Assembly (NCBI RefSeq): GCF_032118995.1
Contig: NC_092654.1
Span: 11,912,284 to 11,976,283, forward strand
Reading direction: 5' to 3'
DNA: 64,000 bases
Source of the DNA: Asterias amurensis
Lineage: Eukaryota; Echinodermata; Asteroidea; Forcipulatida; Asteriidae
Position 1 is the first letter of the stretch; the number at the start of each line of letters is the position of its first letter. A program made the translations under genes and the position numbers. The notes under the pieces were generated by a model. The model worked only from the letters and a program-made list of their open reading frames with translations, was not told the origin of the DNA and searched no databases. Positions 16,714 through 31,700 of this stretch are shown one piece after another.

Positions 16714-19700
16714 GTAAGTACTGCAAGTCAATCCCCACTGAAGTAACCAATGCAATGCGCAGTTCCCCCTGCAGGACCAAGTTTCACAAAGCTGTCAATT
16801 CTGCTTAGCAAATTTCTTGGCTAAGCAAGAAATGACCGGGAGTTGCAGCAATGACTACTGTACAGCGTTCTGGCTGGTAACATAATTGTTGCTAAGCAAA
16901 CGATTTTTTTTGTGCTAAGCAAGTTTTTGTACTTACGGACTTGATGAAATTGGCTCAGGTTTTGCTTGCCGTTGGTGGGCATTTTTGAGCTGATATGCCT
17001 ACGAGTTATAAAGATACTTAGAATTTTAGTATTTAGAAAGCCAAAACGCCTTTGCGTTTTTTTTCCTTCATTTATAAGCCATGCAAAACTCCTTTGCTAT
17101 ATTATAATTCACGTTTGTCTGACGGTGAAAAAGATGATTTATTTTGTTTTACTTTATTACCTTCATTGCACAAATACATAATAAAATGACATTGATGCAA
17201 AAGGGAAACCCTGAACAGGCACACAGGCCCACTAAATGGGGACCCTTGTTTACACATCAACAACCAAAAGACAAGGGACAAAGCACAACTACACGCAAAC
17301 AACCAAAGAAAACAAAGAAATACTATAAAAAGTAAACAAATCACAAAGAAGATGGAAAAACTACAAATTAAAAATGACAAAAAATTATTGCACAAGCATG
17401 ATACAAATATACAGGAGGTACTAAATTATGTGGAGCTATGTCACGTAAAAAAAGGGAAAACAAAACTTGGTGCCTTAATAACCGAATTTGTGTACGATCT
17501 GCTATAGCCGGCAAACAACAATTGTTGACATAAGAGATGTTAAAATTGCATCGGGGTAAAGAATATTAATATTGGTTTTTACCCATACACCGATGTGTGT
17601 TAGCACTGTGTACTCAGTACTTTCCCAAATGTTGACATATTTAAAACCATTGTATGCCAAACCCTCCCTTTAACAGATGCAAAAATGGACCAAACCTTAT
17701 AAATCAACACACACATGTCATTTATTACGCCCCGTCAAGATTTACATTTTTTTGAGTGGACAGATATCTGATTGACATAAAACAAACCCCGACTTGTTTC
17801 ACCACAGACAGACGCTCATTTGATATAGGCCTACTACAACACACGGGATAGTTGGTGAAAAGCACCGAGTAAAACAAGTTGACCTTGAGAGATGCTGCTG
17901 TTTTGTGAAGCACTTCACAACCAAGTTTCTTTTACACTTATTTCCCTCTGGGTTATTACTCACATAGGCCATGTAGTTGAATAATAATTGCATTATCCTA
18001 TAATTATATACATTCTTTTCTCTCTCTTGAGCTTGATCATTTTGCCAGGAAGGGACACTTTTATAAGACTGCCAACATTTCTTTCAATTTTGTTTGTTTG
18101 TACACCGCCACTGGGCACTATTGGTAACAAACTCAAAATATAAACTTACTTGGTAAACGAGCAATTGAGAGCGGTTGATACACCTCTCATGCCATGCAAG
18201 ATTGCCAATTGCCATGGCTGTAATTCTGGGATCCTCCGCTTTAAAGGCAGCGGACACTATTGGTAATTACTCAAAATAATTGTTAGTATAACACCTTACT
18301 TGGTGACGAGTAATGGGGAGAGGTTGATAGAGTATAAAAAACATTGTGAGAAACGTCTTCCACTGATGAAGTAACGTTGTTTTTGAGAAAGAGGTTATTT
18401 CTCACTTAAACAATGCCCGAAGCCCGTTTAGGCACCCTGAAAGCGCAACTTCAATGACCAAAGTCCAAATTTTCACAGGTTTGTTATTTCATGCATAATT
18501 ATGTTAGGATACACCATGGACCTCCATGGATACACCAAGTGAGAATACTGGTCTTTGACAATTACCAAGGGCCTCATGTTCAACTGCATTCATTTGGTTC
18601 TCAGATTGATATCATATGGGCACAGTGGTTAAAGGAGGTCACGATGGGGGTCACATGACTCACGATTGTGTCCCAGGGAGAAACGGGAAAGCTGGCAGCA
18701 GGCGACATTTCAGTTGAAGACACAGTACCCCTGTCAAAGTCAACCGCCAATTGCCGAATGACAACTCAATGGTTATGAGTCCTACATCGTCCTCATGGGG
18801 AATATAATACAGTACGGGAAAGAAAAGATCGTCTATAAAAAGGAAAATTGGATTTCTGAGTGCGGAACAGAAGCCCGCATTGTGCGAAATGCTAATGTCA
18901 CTATTCGACGTTTTTGTGTCCTTCGCGAATGACTGCAATTTGCATATTTATTTCCCCTCGTTACTTAGCTGTGACGGCAGCTGAGTGTCAGTCATAAACG
19001 TAAAGGAATTTTGCTGTGTTAAAATAAGAGTGTTATTTTTTTTAAGGAACGTAATGAATTTGACATTTTTTGTCTCATGTAGCTGAAAACATTGTTTAAG
19101 AGTGTTTTTAAAATAACAAATTCACGGGAATTGTTTTCATATTTTCAGAAATTTAGTTTCGAAATCAGGAAAATTAATTGGCAGTTTCGAAACTCTCGCA
19201 AACTGTAGGCCTATAATCAACGGAAAATATTCCAACCAAAGTTGGGCAACACCGGCCGGCGTGTCATCAGGAATGCAACCGTGCGAAGCGATCTCCGGAG
19301 CAGGAACGCGGGTACAGGTCCCTAGGGCGGTGTTAAGGAGAGGTTACGTCCGGTATACTCCGGTATCTCAGATTGCGGTCCGGTCACTATCGTAGTCCGG
19401 AGGATTATCAATTTATCATATCTTACATTCGTGCCACAACTGGACAGCTCGAGTCAAAAGCATACAGAGTATTGATAACAATGTGTGCCAATTTCAAGTG
19501 ATTTCAAATCTAGATGCATTACTTAATAATAATAACAAACAGCACTTACCAAGTGCCTTATGAATCACTTAAAAATTAAAAAATCACAACAATCAAAACA
19601 AAAGCTAAAGCTTGAACAAATTAAAATGTAGGGCCACAAATTACTATATGTTATAAAATATACTACAGAAAAAACATAACCCAGAATCACTTATAAAGAT

Positions 19701-22700
19701 ATAGAGTCTTATAGAGATAGGGTTTTGTTTTTGTTATCAATAAAGATACAACAAATTTACTAGGAAAGTTTCAGATGAATACATTGTCTATACACTGTAA
19801 AAAAAAATATCCGTAAAATTTACGGCACTTTACATGACAGTAGGGTGCCCGGTAAAGTGCCGTTAATTTCATGGTGGAAGTTTGTTAAATTGTGCCTTGA
19901 AGGGGTAGTTTACAAAAACTTCCACCGTGAAACTTGCGGCACTTTATCTGGCACCCTAACTGCCAGGTAAAGCACCGTAAATTTTACGGATTATTTTTTA
20001 TTTTTTAAATTTTTTACAGTGTAGCCTACTTGTTGAGAAACCAAGAACAGCAACAAAGTGTCAACGTGAACTGGTCAAGAAAATATATATATACAAATAA
20101 AATGAAAAACAATAATAACTTAATTGTTGCGGAGCAAACCAATTATACAGAAAGGCTTGTTTTGAAATGCCAAAAACAAATACAAAACGAAAGAAGATAC
20201 AACCAAAACCAAACCAAAACCAAACCAAACCAGAAAGTAACAATTATTTAACTCAAGGAGGAGAACGTTGGACGAAAAAAAGGAAGAAGATTTAATATTT
20301 CTACTGAATTCTAATCAACGAGAGCACTTCAGTTAAACTATTTCGCAGGATGATTTGGTAGACCATTAGGTCTATTAATGCTTTCGGTGAAAATAAAAAC
20401 TAGACTTTTTTTAGGATCATTACCTTTAAAGGCAGTGGACACTATTGGTAATTACTCAAAATAATTATCATCACAAAACCTTTCTTTATTACCAGTAATG
20501 GGGAGAGGTTTATATAGTATAAAACATTGTGAGAAACAGCTCCCTCTCAAGTGACGTAGTTTTCGAGAAAGAAGTAATTTTCCACGAATTTGATTTCGAG
20601 ACCTCAAGTTTAGAATTTGAGGTCTCGAAATCAAGCATCAGAAAGCACACAACTTCGTGTGACAAGGTTTTTTTTTTTTCATTAATATCTCGCAACTTCT
20701 ACCGATTGAGCTCAAATTTTCACAGGTTTGTTATTTTATGCATAAGTTGAGATACACCAAGTGAGAAGACTAGTCTTTGACAATTACCAATAGTGTCCAC
20801 TGTCTTTAACTGTGACAGGTGCTCGTTGTCACTCAAACAACACTCTTGTTTTATTTTGAACACATTGAGTGTTTTTCCTACGGCGATGACTATCATTCAA
20901 AAAAGGTGGCTTCACCAGAAATGTAATCCCGATAGGCGACCTGGATCTGTGGGAAAGCACAGACATTATTAAATTGTACTAAACAAAATGATTCTTCGTC
21001 ACCTGTGAAACTAAAATAACAATTTATGTGTTGTCTGAGGTTGTGTGAAACAAAAACATTTCTCGGATCGTTTGTTTTGTTTTAAAGACACTGGACACTT
21101 TTGGTAAGTGTCAAAGACCAGTCTTCACACTTGGTGTATCTCAACATGCATAAATAACAAACCTATGAAAATTTGAGCTCAATTGGTTGTCGAAGTTGCG
21201 AGATAACTATATAATGAAAGAAAAACACCCTTGTCACACGAAGTCGGCTTTCAGATGCTTGATTTCGAGATCTCCAAATCTAATTCTAAGGTCTCGAAAT
21301 CAAGTTCGTGGAAAATAACTTCTTTCTCAAAAGCTATGTTACTTCAGATGGAGCCGTTTCTCAAAACTATGGCACTTCAGAGGGAGCTATTTCTCACAAT
21401 GTTTTATACCACCAACCTCTCCCCATTACTTGTCACCAAGAAAGGTTTATGCTAATAAATATTTTGAGTATAATTACCAATAGTGTCCACTGCCTTTAAG
21501 ATTAATCTCAGGACTTAGGACGAGTCCCAACCCTGCACAGTAGCATGCAGACCTTAAGACTAATCCTAAGTTAGGACGAGTTACTCGTCCTAACTTGAGA
21601 TAGGATTAACCCTAGCGTTTCGTGAAATCGGCTGCAGTCTGTTTTTCAGTTCATACATCCTCGATTTCCATTGACCGGTTACATTTGGTGGGCGATGAAA
21701 AAAACATGTGGATAAGATATATGGCGGCTAAACGGTATAAAGACTTGTCTCTCAGAAGTGTTCCCTAGTGATTTAGAAGGGCGGATATCCTACACACATT
21801 CTTCATCGGTCATACAATGACATGAGCTATCTTCAAGTGGAGACAGTGTTTGACAACTTTTCCACAATAATACTGTAAAGGCTATTTCAAAGAATATTTT
21901 ATAACTGACTAGTAAAAACGGAAGTCTCCCTTTATAAAATGGTATAAAATACCTACTCACTGTGAATGAAGATGTTTGTAAAATATTTTAAGTAAATGAG
22001 TGTAAAATAAGTGTCAGATTCATTAATTCTTCAAATTTATGAGGGGAAAAAAGTGAAATCACAGAGCGATATTTTCAGAAGAGTCGCATAAATCTGTTGT
22101 ACCTGCTGTTTAATCAATGTTCGTCTCTCGTTGAGACGAAAATTATTTTCGTGAAATTGTTTCACCCATTTCTCAAAAACTACAGCATCTCAGCAGGTAA
22201 TATTTAAGGGAAGCTTTCTACCATCATTATCTTTTAAAGACACGGGACACTATTGGTACTTGTCAAAGACCAGTCTTCTCACTTGGTGTAAACAATGTGA
22301 AAATTTGAGCTCAATTGGTCGTCGAAGTTGCGAGAGAATAATGGAAGAAAAAACGCCCTTGGGTGGATTTCACAAGTAGTTATAGGAGTAGTCTTATCTC
22401 GAGTTGGGACCGGTTACCCGTCCTAACTTAGGACTATCCATGCAATTTGTTTATCTCCTAGGACTAGTCCTAAGTTAGGACTAGTCCTAACTCTTTGTGA
22501 AATCGACCCCAGGTTGCACAAGTTGTGTGCTTTATAAGATGCTTGATTTCGAGACCTCAAACGCTAATTCTGAGGCCTCGAGCTAAAGATCAAATATTTT
22601 AGTCTTGAAAACTACTTCAGATGGAGCTGTTGCTCACAATGTTTTATACTATCAACAGCTATCAGTTACTCATTACCAAGTAAAGAACTATTTTGAGTAA

Positions 22701-25700
22701 TTACCAATAGTGTCCAGTGCCTTCAACCATGTAAGTTTAACGTAAATCTTTGGACGTTTGTGTTTTGCACAAACTCTTTAACCAATCTGATCGGGAATTA
22801 AATGGGGGAAGAGGAAGCCAGACGTGGTAATTTAATTGCTATAATGGTTGGAACGTTGTGATCATCCGGTAGGTCTATAGCTCACCCAGACCTCGTCAAC
22901 TATCTGTCGGCATGACTATCAAAAGATAGATACCACGTCACAAGATAATAACGTAATACAAACAACATGCTATCGGTGTGAAACACGGAAAATGATGCAC
23001 AATTGAAATAACAAATGTATAGATGTTAGAAAGTTCACTACACTGCAATGGGCAGGAGAGTTGTCTTCATCACATTCAAGACGGGAGGGAGAACTGAAAA
23101 CAGATTCAGACCAAACTCACACTAGAACATGAAAGTTCATGTAATATCGAAGGCGCAGCACAACAGGAGGCCGAATATAACAAAATGATAAAACATGTTT
23201 AGCACCCAACCGCTTCCTTTTAGAGGCCGCCTCCTTATTTCTTCCTTTTTCCCCCAACGAAATTAAAGGCAGTGGACACTATTGGTAATTACTCAAAATA
23301 ATTATTAGCATAAAACCTCACTTGGAAACGAGTATGGGGAAAGGTTGATAGTATACAAAACTGTGAGAAACGGCTCCCTCTGAAGTAACGTAGTTCATAA
23401 TCGCTGGATTTTTAATGCTGAAAAGCAAGGCTTGTACACGTGCATGTCTACAGAAAACAGCTTCCATTTGTTTTCATTCACAATTTCACATGCAGATTAA
23501 CACGAACAAAATATTTTATTCTCAGTCACCAAAATACGTCACTTTATTCCATGGCCCTACCTGACATTTGCATTATTGACATTGATTCGAATTAAACAGT
23601 AATACTATATACGCGGAATTTTTCGATCAGTGAAATAAATTTGTCCGTCGAAATATAAGAGATCATATTTTATAGGCAATCTTCCATTCGCAGCATGTGC
23701 ACTAAATATTTCCAGTGGGACCGTAAACATTTCATATGGAACTGTCCGCAAAAGACACTCGAGCAATACATCAAATATAGGCATACACTTTTTAAATTTT
23801 AAAGGCACTGTGGACGCTATTGGTAATTACTAAAAAAATAATTGTTTGAATAACTTACTTGGTAACAAGCAACGGACAGCTTATGTTAAACATTGTGGGA
23901 AATGGTTCCCTCTGAAGTAACGTGGTTTTTGAGAAAGAGTTAACTTCTCACTCAAGTAATAAAAGACTTCAGACCCGAAGCTTTTTTTGGCATCTGAAAG
24001 CACACAGATTTGTGTAAAAAAAGGGTGATTTTTCTCTACTTGCAACTGCAACGACCAATTGAGTCAAAATTTTCACAGATTTTTTATTTTATGCATATTT
24101 TTGTATGGTATAATCAAGTGGGAATACTGGTCTTTGACAAATTAACAAAGGTATTCGGTGTCGTGCCTTTAAAGAAGCTTGATTGGTTTATTAATTTGGG
24201 GTAAAATAATTACATTTTACATAGGCCTAGGCCTGTCTCTCTATATATCAACTCTCATGTCAGAATTGATCCGGTTCCATTAAAGGCGCATTAAACCTTT
24301 CTTGGTGACCAGTATGGGGAGAGGTTGATGGTATAAAACATTGTGAGAAACGACTCCCTCTGAAGTGCCATAGTTTTCGAGAAAGAAGTAATTTTCCACG
24401 AATTTGATTTCGAGACCTCAAGTTTAAGTCTCGAAATCAACTATCTAAACGCACACAACTTCGTGTGACAAGGGTATTTTTTCTTTCATTATTATCTCGG
24501 AACTTCGACGACCGATTGAGCTCAAGTTTTCACAGGTTTGTTATTTAATGCATATGTTGAGATACAACAAGTGAGAAGACTGGTCTTTGACAATTACCAA
24601 TAGTGTCCACTGCCTTTAAAAACCCGCAACCAGTTTCTGGGTCAGACTGATCCATAATGGATCTGTCACCCGGATCCGTGTCAAATCTGACCCAGTATAG
24701 TGCAAAGAGTGAACACATTCTACGAGACAAAGACAGAAAAACATTTAAATTGTTCAAAAAAACAAACAAATACAGCTTTAAGTTTGTTTCTTCTTTTTCT
24801 TAATTTAAAATGGCCACCGAAGGGATGAAATAGTCAGACCTCTTTTTGGTATATAAAGAAATTCAACATAACAAAGGTTTCCTTCTGGTAAAAATAAGGA
24901 GTACGTCTTACGAAGTGCTGGATAGATTATTAGGAAGGAATAATGTTCTGAAAGTCAATAACCTTTTTACTCATGGAACACGTAAACAGAGCCAATACAC
25001 ATCGCGTCAGCAGAACTTTCAGTTTTAATGTTGTTTGTTTTAAATAGATGTCTTCGACGACAAAATGCAATTGCGGAAGTACATTTCCCCCGTCGTGTAT
25101 AAATAAAGACAATAAAAAGACGTTGGAGTGACAGTTTGATGAGCCCAGAGGCAAATAACAATCCCCTGCTGGCTTAGATATAACACCCTCCAATGAGCAG
25201 GGTGTTGTGCTATATTAATTAAAACAGGACACAAGGCGTCAGAAATTTAATCAAGTCTGCCCGGCCACTGAACTTTTCCCGCCCTTCAGTTTAACTATAG
25301 AGAAATAGCAACGTGGCTCTTTCTTCTCTATGGTTCAACTCTACATTCGTGGTTCGGGTTTAATGGCCTTGTACATTTTTTATATACAAAATATTGAACC
25401 GAGTTGGTTAAATTTTGGATGATACTGGAAGTTAGGGGCGGTGAGTCATTGGAATTTGAAACTTATTACAATTTCCGGAAATAATTGTCGTAGCATAACA
25501 TGTTTACGATGTTTTTTATTGGGTTTTCTTTTAAACACAATTTGATGACCGCACATGCTGACGTATTTTAATATTTCCCCCGTGTTAACCTCACCATTAC
25601 GAGATGGACTAGCCCAACAACAGAGGGGGTGTCAACAAATGATAAGGGGTCAGTAATTAGGTGAAAATGGGGCAAGAGTCCGCAGGACAAAACTCTTCCA

Positions 25701-28700
25701 GATATTATTGTCAATGGTAGATGATTCCAATCATATAACTTAAAGGAAGTGGACACTATTGGTAATTACTCAAAATAATTATCAGCATAAAACCTTACTT
25801 GGTAACAAGTAATGGGGAGCTGTTGATGGTATAACAAATTGTGAGAAATGGCTCCCTCTGAAGTTATGTATTTTTCGAGAAAGAAGTAATTTTCAACGAA
25901 TTTTATTTTAAGACCTCGGAATTAGATTTTGATGTCTCGAAATCAAGCATCTGAAAGCACACGACTTCGTGTGACAAGTGTGTTCTTTCTATCATTATTA
26001 TCTCGCAACTTTGACGACCAATTGAGTTCAAATTTGTACAGGTCTGTTGTTTTATGCATATGTTGAGATACACCAAGTGAAAAGACGAGCAAAATAAAAA
26101 TATGTTCAATTAATACCCAATTAACACTTGAACACATGTTAACAACACACCTAAATAAAGATAAAACAAATCGTTGACCAAAAACAAGTGAAACAAACCC
26201 TCTTAAATTATGGTCAAAGCTTGCCAGCAATATCTTGTGATAATTAACACCATATCGGTGTTGCCACATTAGATATGCCGGAAAGAGTAACACAACAGTT
26301 GTTGCAGTTATGGCAAAACTCATACGTGATAGACCATGTCACATTAGTTTTATGACATTGTACGTCTCAGTGCATTTCATGGTTGGCGGGATACTGCACT
26401 GGTCGTCGGGGTAATTTACATGTTGTATTATTTTAACATCACATCATAAAATCATGACATTTCGCATCGTGCCGTCTGTTGTCGCATTATTGGCTATGAA
26501 CTCTTGTGCGATGATGTGACAACAATTATGGCGACACGATGTGGCAATGCAACAGCACCAACCGCCAACCGACGGCATCGCCCGTCACATACGCAGCAAT
26601 GCGACGGCCCTAATCCAAAAGTACAAAACGATGCGACAGTGACAATCTAACGGCACCACGCGACAATCCAATGGCACCACGCGACAATACCAAGGCACAA
26701 CGCGACAATCCAACGGCACCACGCGACAATCCAACGGCACCACGCGACAATCCAACGGCACCTCGCGACAATCCAACGGCACCACGCGACAATCCAACGG
26801 CACCACACGACAATCAGAAGGTACCTTGTGAAAATGCAAGTCACAATGCGACAGTACAATGGCCTCACGCGACAATCCGACGGTACCACGCGACTTCGGC
26901 GCCGTTGACGGCGTATACACAAATGGCCACTCAATTATTCATGCAACACATACGACGTTCAAACGTAAGTTCCATAATTGTGCGGGGCGTTGAATTACTC
27001 CTCTCGGCTAATTCTCACAATCAACAAGTGATATTAAACTAAACATTGACTTATGTTTGAAATAAAATAACATCATCCGGTGTCCGGCTTCAACCTACAC
27101 AGTGACATTATGCAGGTCAAATTAATGTACCTTTTATCAAAAGGAAGTAATGCAGACGGATTAAAATGCGTGGATGTGTTTCTGTTGCTTTCTTCAGGAC
27201 AAACAGTTGACAGATTAAAGGAGGTACATTATTCAAAATCGAGAAAATTGAATATGAAGACCCCCCTGCAACAAAATAAAGAAATAAAGAAATAAATAAG
27301 CAAGAGAAAGAAAAGAGAAGACTAAGAAGAAGAACATTTACGTTGCTGTTTGAGTGACAGACTGGCCGATATGGTGTGCTTATTCAAGTCACCTCTCTTA
27401 AGAACCAATGATGTATTACCTGTGTAGTTCCGGTATCCCTTTGACGTCACAATATTGCCCCATCTTCCGACACAACAAACAACAACTACACATTCAATTT
27501 ATGACTACCCAGAAAGGATACCCTTCGGGATTACTACGGTTGATACCCAGACTTGAAATCCAATTAAAAAAAGGAAATTACACCCAGTGTTGACAGTTTT
27601 TGAATTATTTATGACAAGAGTAGGTGTTGTTTGTAGCGTGGTGGGTACGTTTGACATGTTTTACATCTTGACGAATGACGGCAGTCTCCTTTGATTGGAT
27701 GGGTTCTAGGGACTCTTGATCTAACGTTAATAGTCCCGTAAAAGGGATGACTGATTGGGAGATCACACGAGATCACGCGATGATGCTGGGTTATACGAGG
27801 TTGACGTCCTATTCATAGAATGATGTTGATGCTTGCTATAGACTTCATCTTATCTCATGAATAAGGACGTTATTAAAATGTTAATTACATTTACCACGGT
27901 AAAACCTTATTATTTTAATTAAACGGATCTAAGGCTGTCTTACATTGACAGTGTATCAGCGTCTAAAGGTAACGATTAATAACTGACCATGGTAAATAAG
28001 ACTCAAACCCCCAAACCGGCACCATTTTTGGTCAGAATCAAACAACTTTCGAAAAGTTAACATTTTTTAGACATCGCCGAAAATCCGGAGCGAATAATGT
28101 CCACGCAGGCTAGGAGGACGCTTTTCAGATTCGAATTGTTTTGAGGTATTAGAAACTGATATCTTCTTTTATGTTTCTCAAAACGCTTTATCGAAAGAGC
28201 GATAACCAAACAAGATGTTAGCATTTGGTTCAACAGGTATTCCAGAGGTTAAACACAGTGGACAGGACACTATTGGTAATTGTCAAAGACTAGCCTTCAC
28301 AGTTGGTATATCTCAACATAAGCATAAAATAACAACCTGTGAAAATTTGAGCTCAATCGGTCATCGAACTTGCGAGATAATAATGAAAGAAAAAAACCAC
28401 CCTTGTCACACAAAGTTGTGTGCGCTTAGATGGTTGATTTCGAGACCGCAAGTTCTAAATCTGAGGTCTCTAAATCAAATTCGTGGAAAATTACTTTATT
28501 CTCGAAAACTACGTCACTTCAGCGGGAGCCGTTTCTCACATAGACTTGTGGACAAGTCGTTAAATCGGCCCCACGCGCTGAGATAGTGCTCTCGCGAGAT
28601 CACTGCTCTCGCGCGAACTGTCGGGTGGCTACCCGATTTCGACTCTGAGGAGTCGAAATCAGGGAGCCATCAGTTCGTGCGAGAGCAGTGATCTCGCGAG

Positions 28701-31700
28701 AGCACTATCTCAGCGCGTGGGGCCGATTTAACGACTTGTCCACAAGTCTATTTCTCACAATGTTTTATACCATCAACCTCTCCCCATTACTCGTCATCAA
28801 GAAAGGTTTTATGCTAATAATTATTTTGAGTAATTACCAATAGTGTCCACTGCCTTTAACATTGGTTTGTTTTGCCCTTCTTTCCCAATAATTTAGTTTT
28901 ATCCCAGTGTGTTATTGACATGCCTCGATTGCCCTGTAACTCTTCACTAATAATCCATTGGACGAAAAAGGGTCATAATATTATTATTGAGACAAATTTA
29001 CACTGATATTGGTTTACTGTTATGCGCCCTCGAACAGGCTGGTCTTGGAGAGAGCGCATTTTAAATTAAATAAATTATCATTACTGTTTTAAAGTAGGTC
29101 AAATCTCACAAAATGTATTAACAAATTGACAAGAGACAAGCCACTATTTAATTTGTAGCTCAATAGTCATCTAAGTGAAAAAGTATCCTCCGGAATGTAG
29201 AAGTACGTTTGCTTTGTTAAGGTGCCCTTGATACTCCAATGTCTAATGAAGAAAAATTACAGCACAAAACGGTTTTGATATCCAACGATGTATGTCGGCC
29301 TTCGAGGCAAATTAAAGAAAAATGCCCGAACCATGCTGGTATGTCGCTCTGAACAACAGTGAGAACTATTAAAAGAAGTTCATCCATCAACATATTGTTT
29401 TCTCATTGACTCAACCATAGAGTACACTAACCATGACTTGTCTGTGGCCTTCTCATGTCAACCAGTATAAATAGCCACATTAGTAAGGAGGCACCAGTCT
29501 ATTTTTGGGATTTGTGGTAGACGGTATAACGTATTTAAAACAAATAATGTGGTTGCAAGTTTGATGCTTAAAGGTACATGACACATTTGGTAATTTTTTA
29601 AGACCAGTATTAAACTCTTGTAGTATCCCAACTGTGAAAGTTTTGACTCAATTAGTCATCGAAGTTCCAAGAGAATAATGAAAGAAAAACAGTAATTGCT
29701 ACACAAATGTGTGTGCTTTCAGAAGCCTAAAAATACATTAAAAGACTTCAGGCCTAAAGTCTTTTAATATTTGAGTAAGAATTTACCTCTAATCTTTCTT
29801 AAAAACTACCCTATAACTTCAGAGGGAGCCGTTTCTGTTTTATACTATCATCATCTCTCCGTTGCTCGTTACAAAGTAAGTTTCTATATGCTAACAATTA
29901 TTTTGAGTACAATTACCATTAGTGTCCAGTGACTTTAATTATGTTACACAAGGTAATTATGGGGCTGAAAGAAGGCGGGTGTTCATGCAGAGTAATATTC
30001 TACATGCAATACCCACGCTTGACCAATATCAGACCAATATTAAAGATTCTCTTACTACATAATGATTTGTGCCTGTAAAAAACATTATCTCCAATGCGCA
30101 CATCGAATGTCCATGTTTACACAAGTCTATAAAAAGACACCCAAAAATAACACTCGCCGAATGAGCTTTAGTATTTTCATAATATTAACTCCCGCCAACC
30201 ATTTTGGGGAGCGAGTTAAAGGCACTGGCCACTATTGGTAATTACTCAAAACAATTGATAGCATAAAAACTAACTTTGTAACAAGCAATGGAGAGCTGTT
30301 GATATACAAAACATTGTGAGAAACAGCTCCCTCTGAAGTGACTTAGGTTTTGAGAAAGTGGTAATTTCTCACTCGAATATACTAAATTACTTCAGGCCTG
30401 AAGCCTTTCCACATAGGCATCTGGAAGCACACCAATTTGTGCAACAAGGGTGTTTTCTTTCATTATTCTCTTGCAACTTAGATGACAAGTTATAAATCCA
30501 AGTTTTGCACAGATTTGTGATGCATGTTGGGATACACCAAGTGAGAATAATTATCTTTGACAATTATTAACAAATATGTCTTTTATAGTGCCTTTAAACA
30601 CATCAATCATTAGTTATGTTAAAAATCACTCAATTGGTACGCACGCGGGCATTTTAATGTTCGCCAAAGTCTCGAGCATGTTGGTCATATCTCATCATCT
30701 AAAGAGTGACCTGACAACCCCAAGACAGCTGGGAAAGTGCAGTTCGTTATCTGCCTCCTTGAGGATACCCAAATAAAGATGTTTGATGTAATGATAATGT
30801 AACCATCTCGCGAACCACTTCAAAGTGACACGAACTACATACGTGATAATATTTTCACAGCTTGTGCTGTTATAATTGAATGTTCTGTTGGAGTGATGGA
30901 ACAACATTCCATGAAGTTTTAAAATTTTAAAAAAACATAGTGGGGACAACTTTTTGGATGTTGCTAATACATACATCATACATACAACTAAATATTTATA
31001 AAGCGTCTTTACATCAAGATCAAAACGCTGAAAAGAGCAAAACCAATGAAACTATAAATACAACAAACTACATCTTGTATAAGTGAGTTTTGAGAGATTT
31101 TTTGAACAATGTCAAAGAGTTACAATTTCTGATGCGTTCTGGGAGGTTGTTCCATATTCGCGGAGCAACAAAGGAGAAAGTTCGGTTGTGAGAAGATGAG
31201 AGTGTTCCGATGGTTGAGTGATCGGTTAGACTTGTGTTGTCAGAAGCTGATCGCAAGCTGACAAACCTATAATTCACTCTTGATCCAGCTTTATTTTGCA
31301 TAATAATGAAGTTTAGACCTAATATTTAAGATTTGACACAGACCATATATATTGTGTATGGAACTAAACTTTGGCATGTAAACACAGCGAATTCTTAAAG
31401 GCAGTGGACACTATTGGTAATTACTCGAAATAATTATTACCATAAAACCTTTCTTGGTGACGAGTAATGGGGAGAGGTTGATAGTATAAAACATTGTGAG
31501 AAACGGCTCCCTCTGAAGTGCCATAGTTTTCGAGAAAGAAGTAATTTTCCATGAATTTGATTTCGAGACCTCAGATTTAGAACTTGAGGTCTCGATATCA
31601 ACCATCTAAACGCACACAACTTCGTGTAACAAGAGTGTTTTTTTCTTGCATTATTATCTCGCAAGTTCGATGACCGATTGAGCTCAAATTTTCACAGGTT

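Larger units (their letters stand above)
22115..22781. mobile_element. Family J element carrying nested A and E elements
   Basis: The left part runs to about 22233 ('cccatttctcaaaaactaca', 'aagctttctaccatcattat'). The right part (22727-22781) resumes 'ccatgtaagtttaacgtaaa ... tgtgttttgcacaaactcttta'. Family A occupies 22234-22726, with family E inside that. Confidence 0.6.

Noticed and set aside
26585..27042. Frames of 111-123 codons with repeated P-T-A-P-R-D-N or C-R-V-V-P-L-D
   Set aside because: Product of a 21-bp minisatellite on both strands at once; no start context, splice site or non-repeat domain supports a gene.
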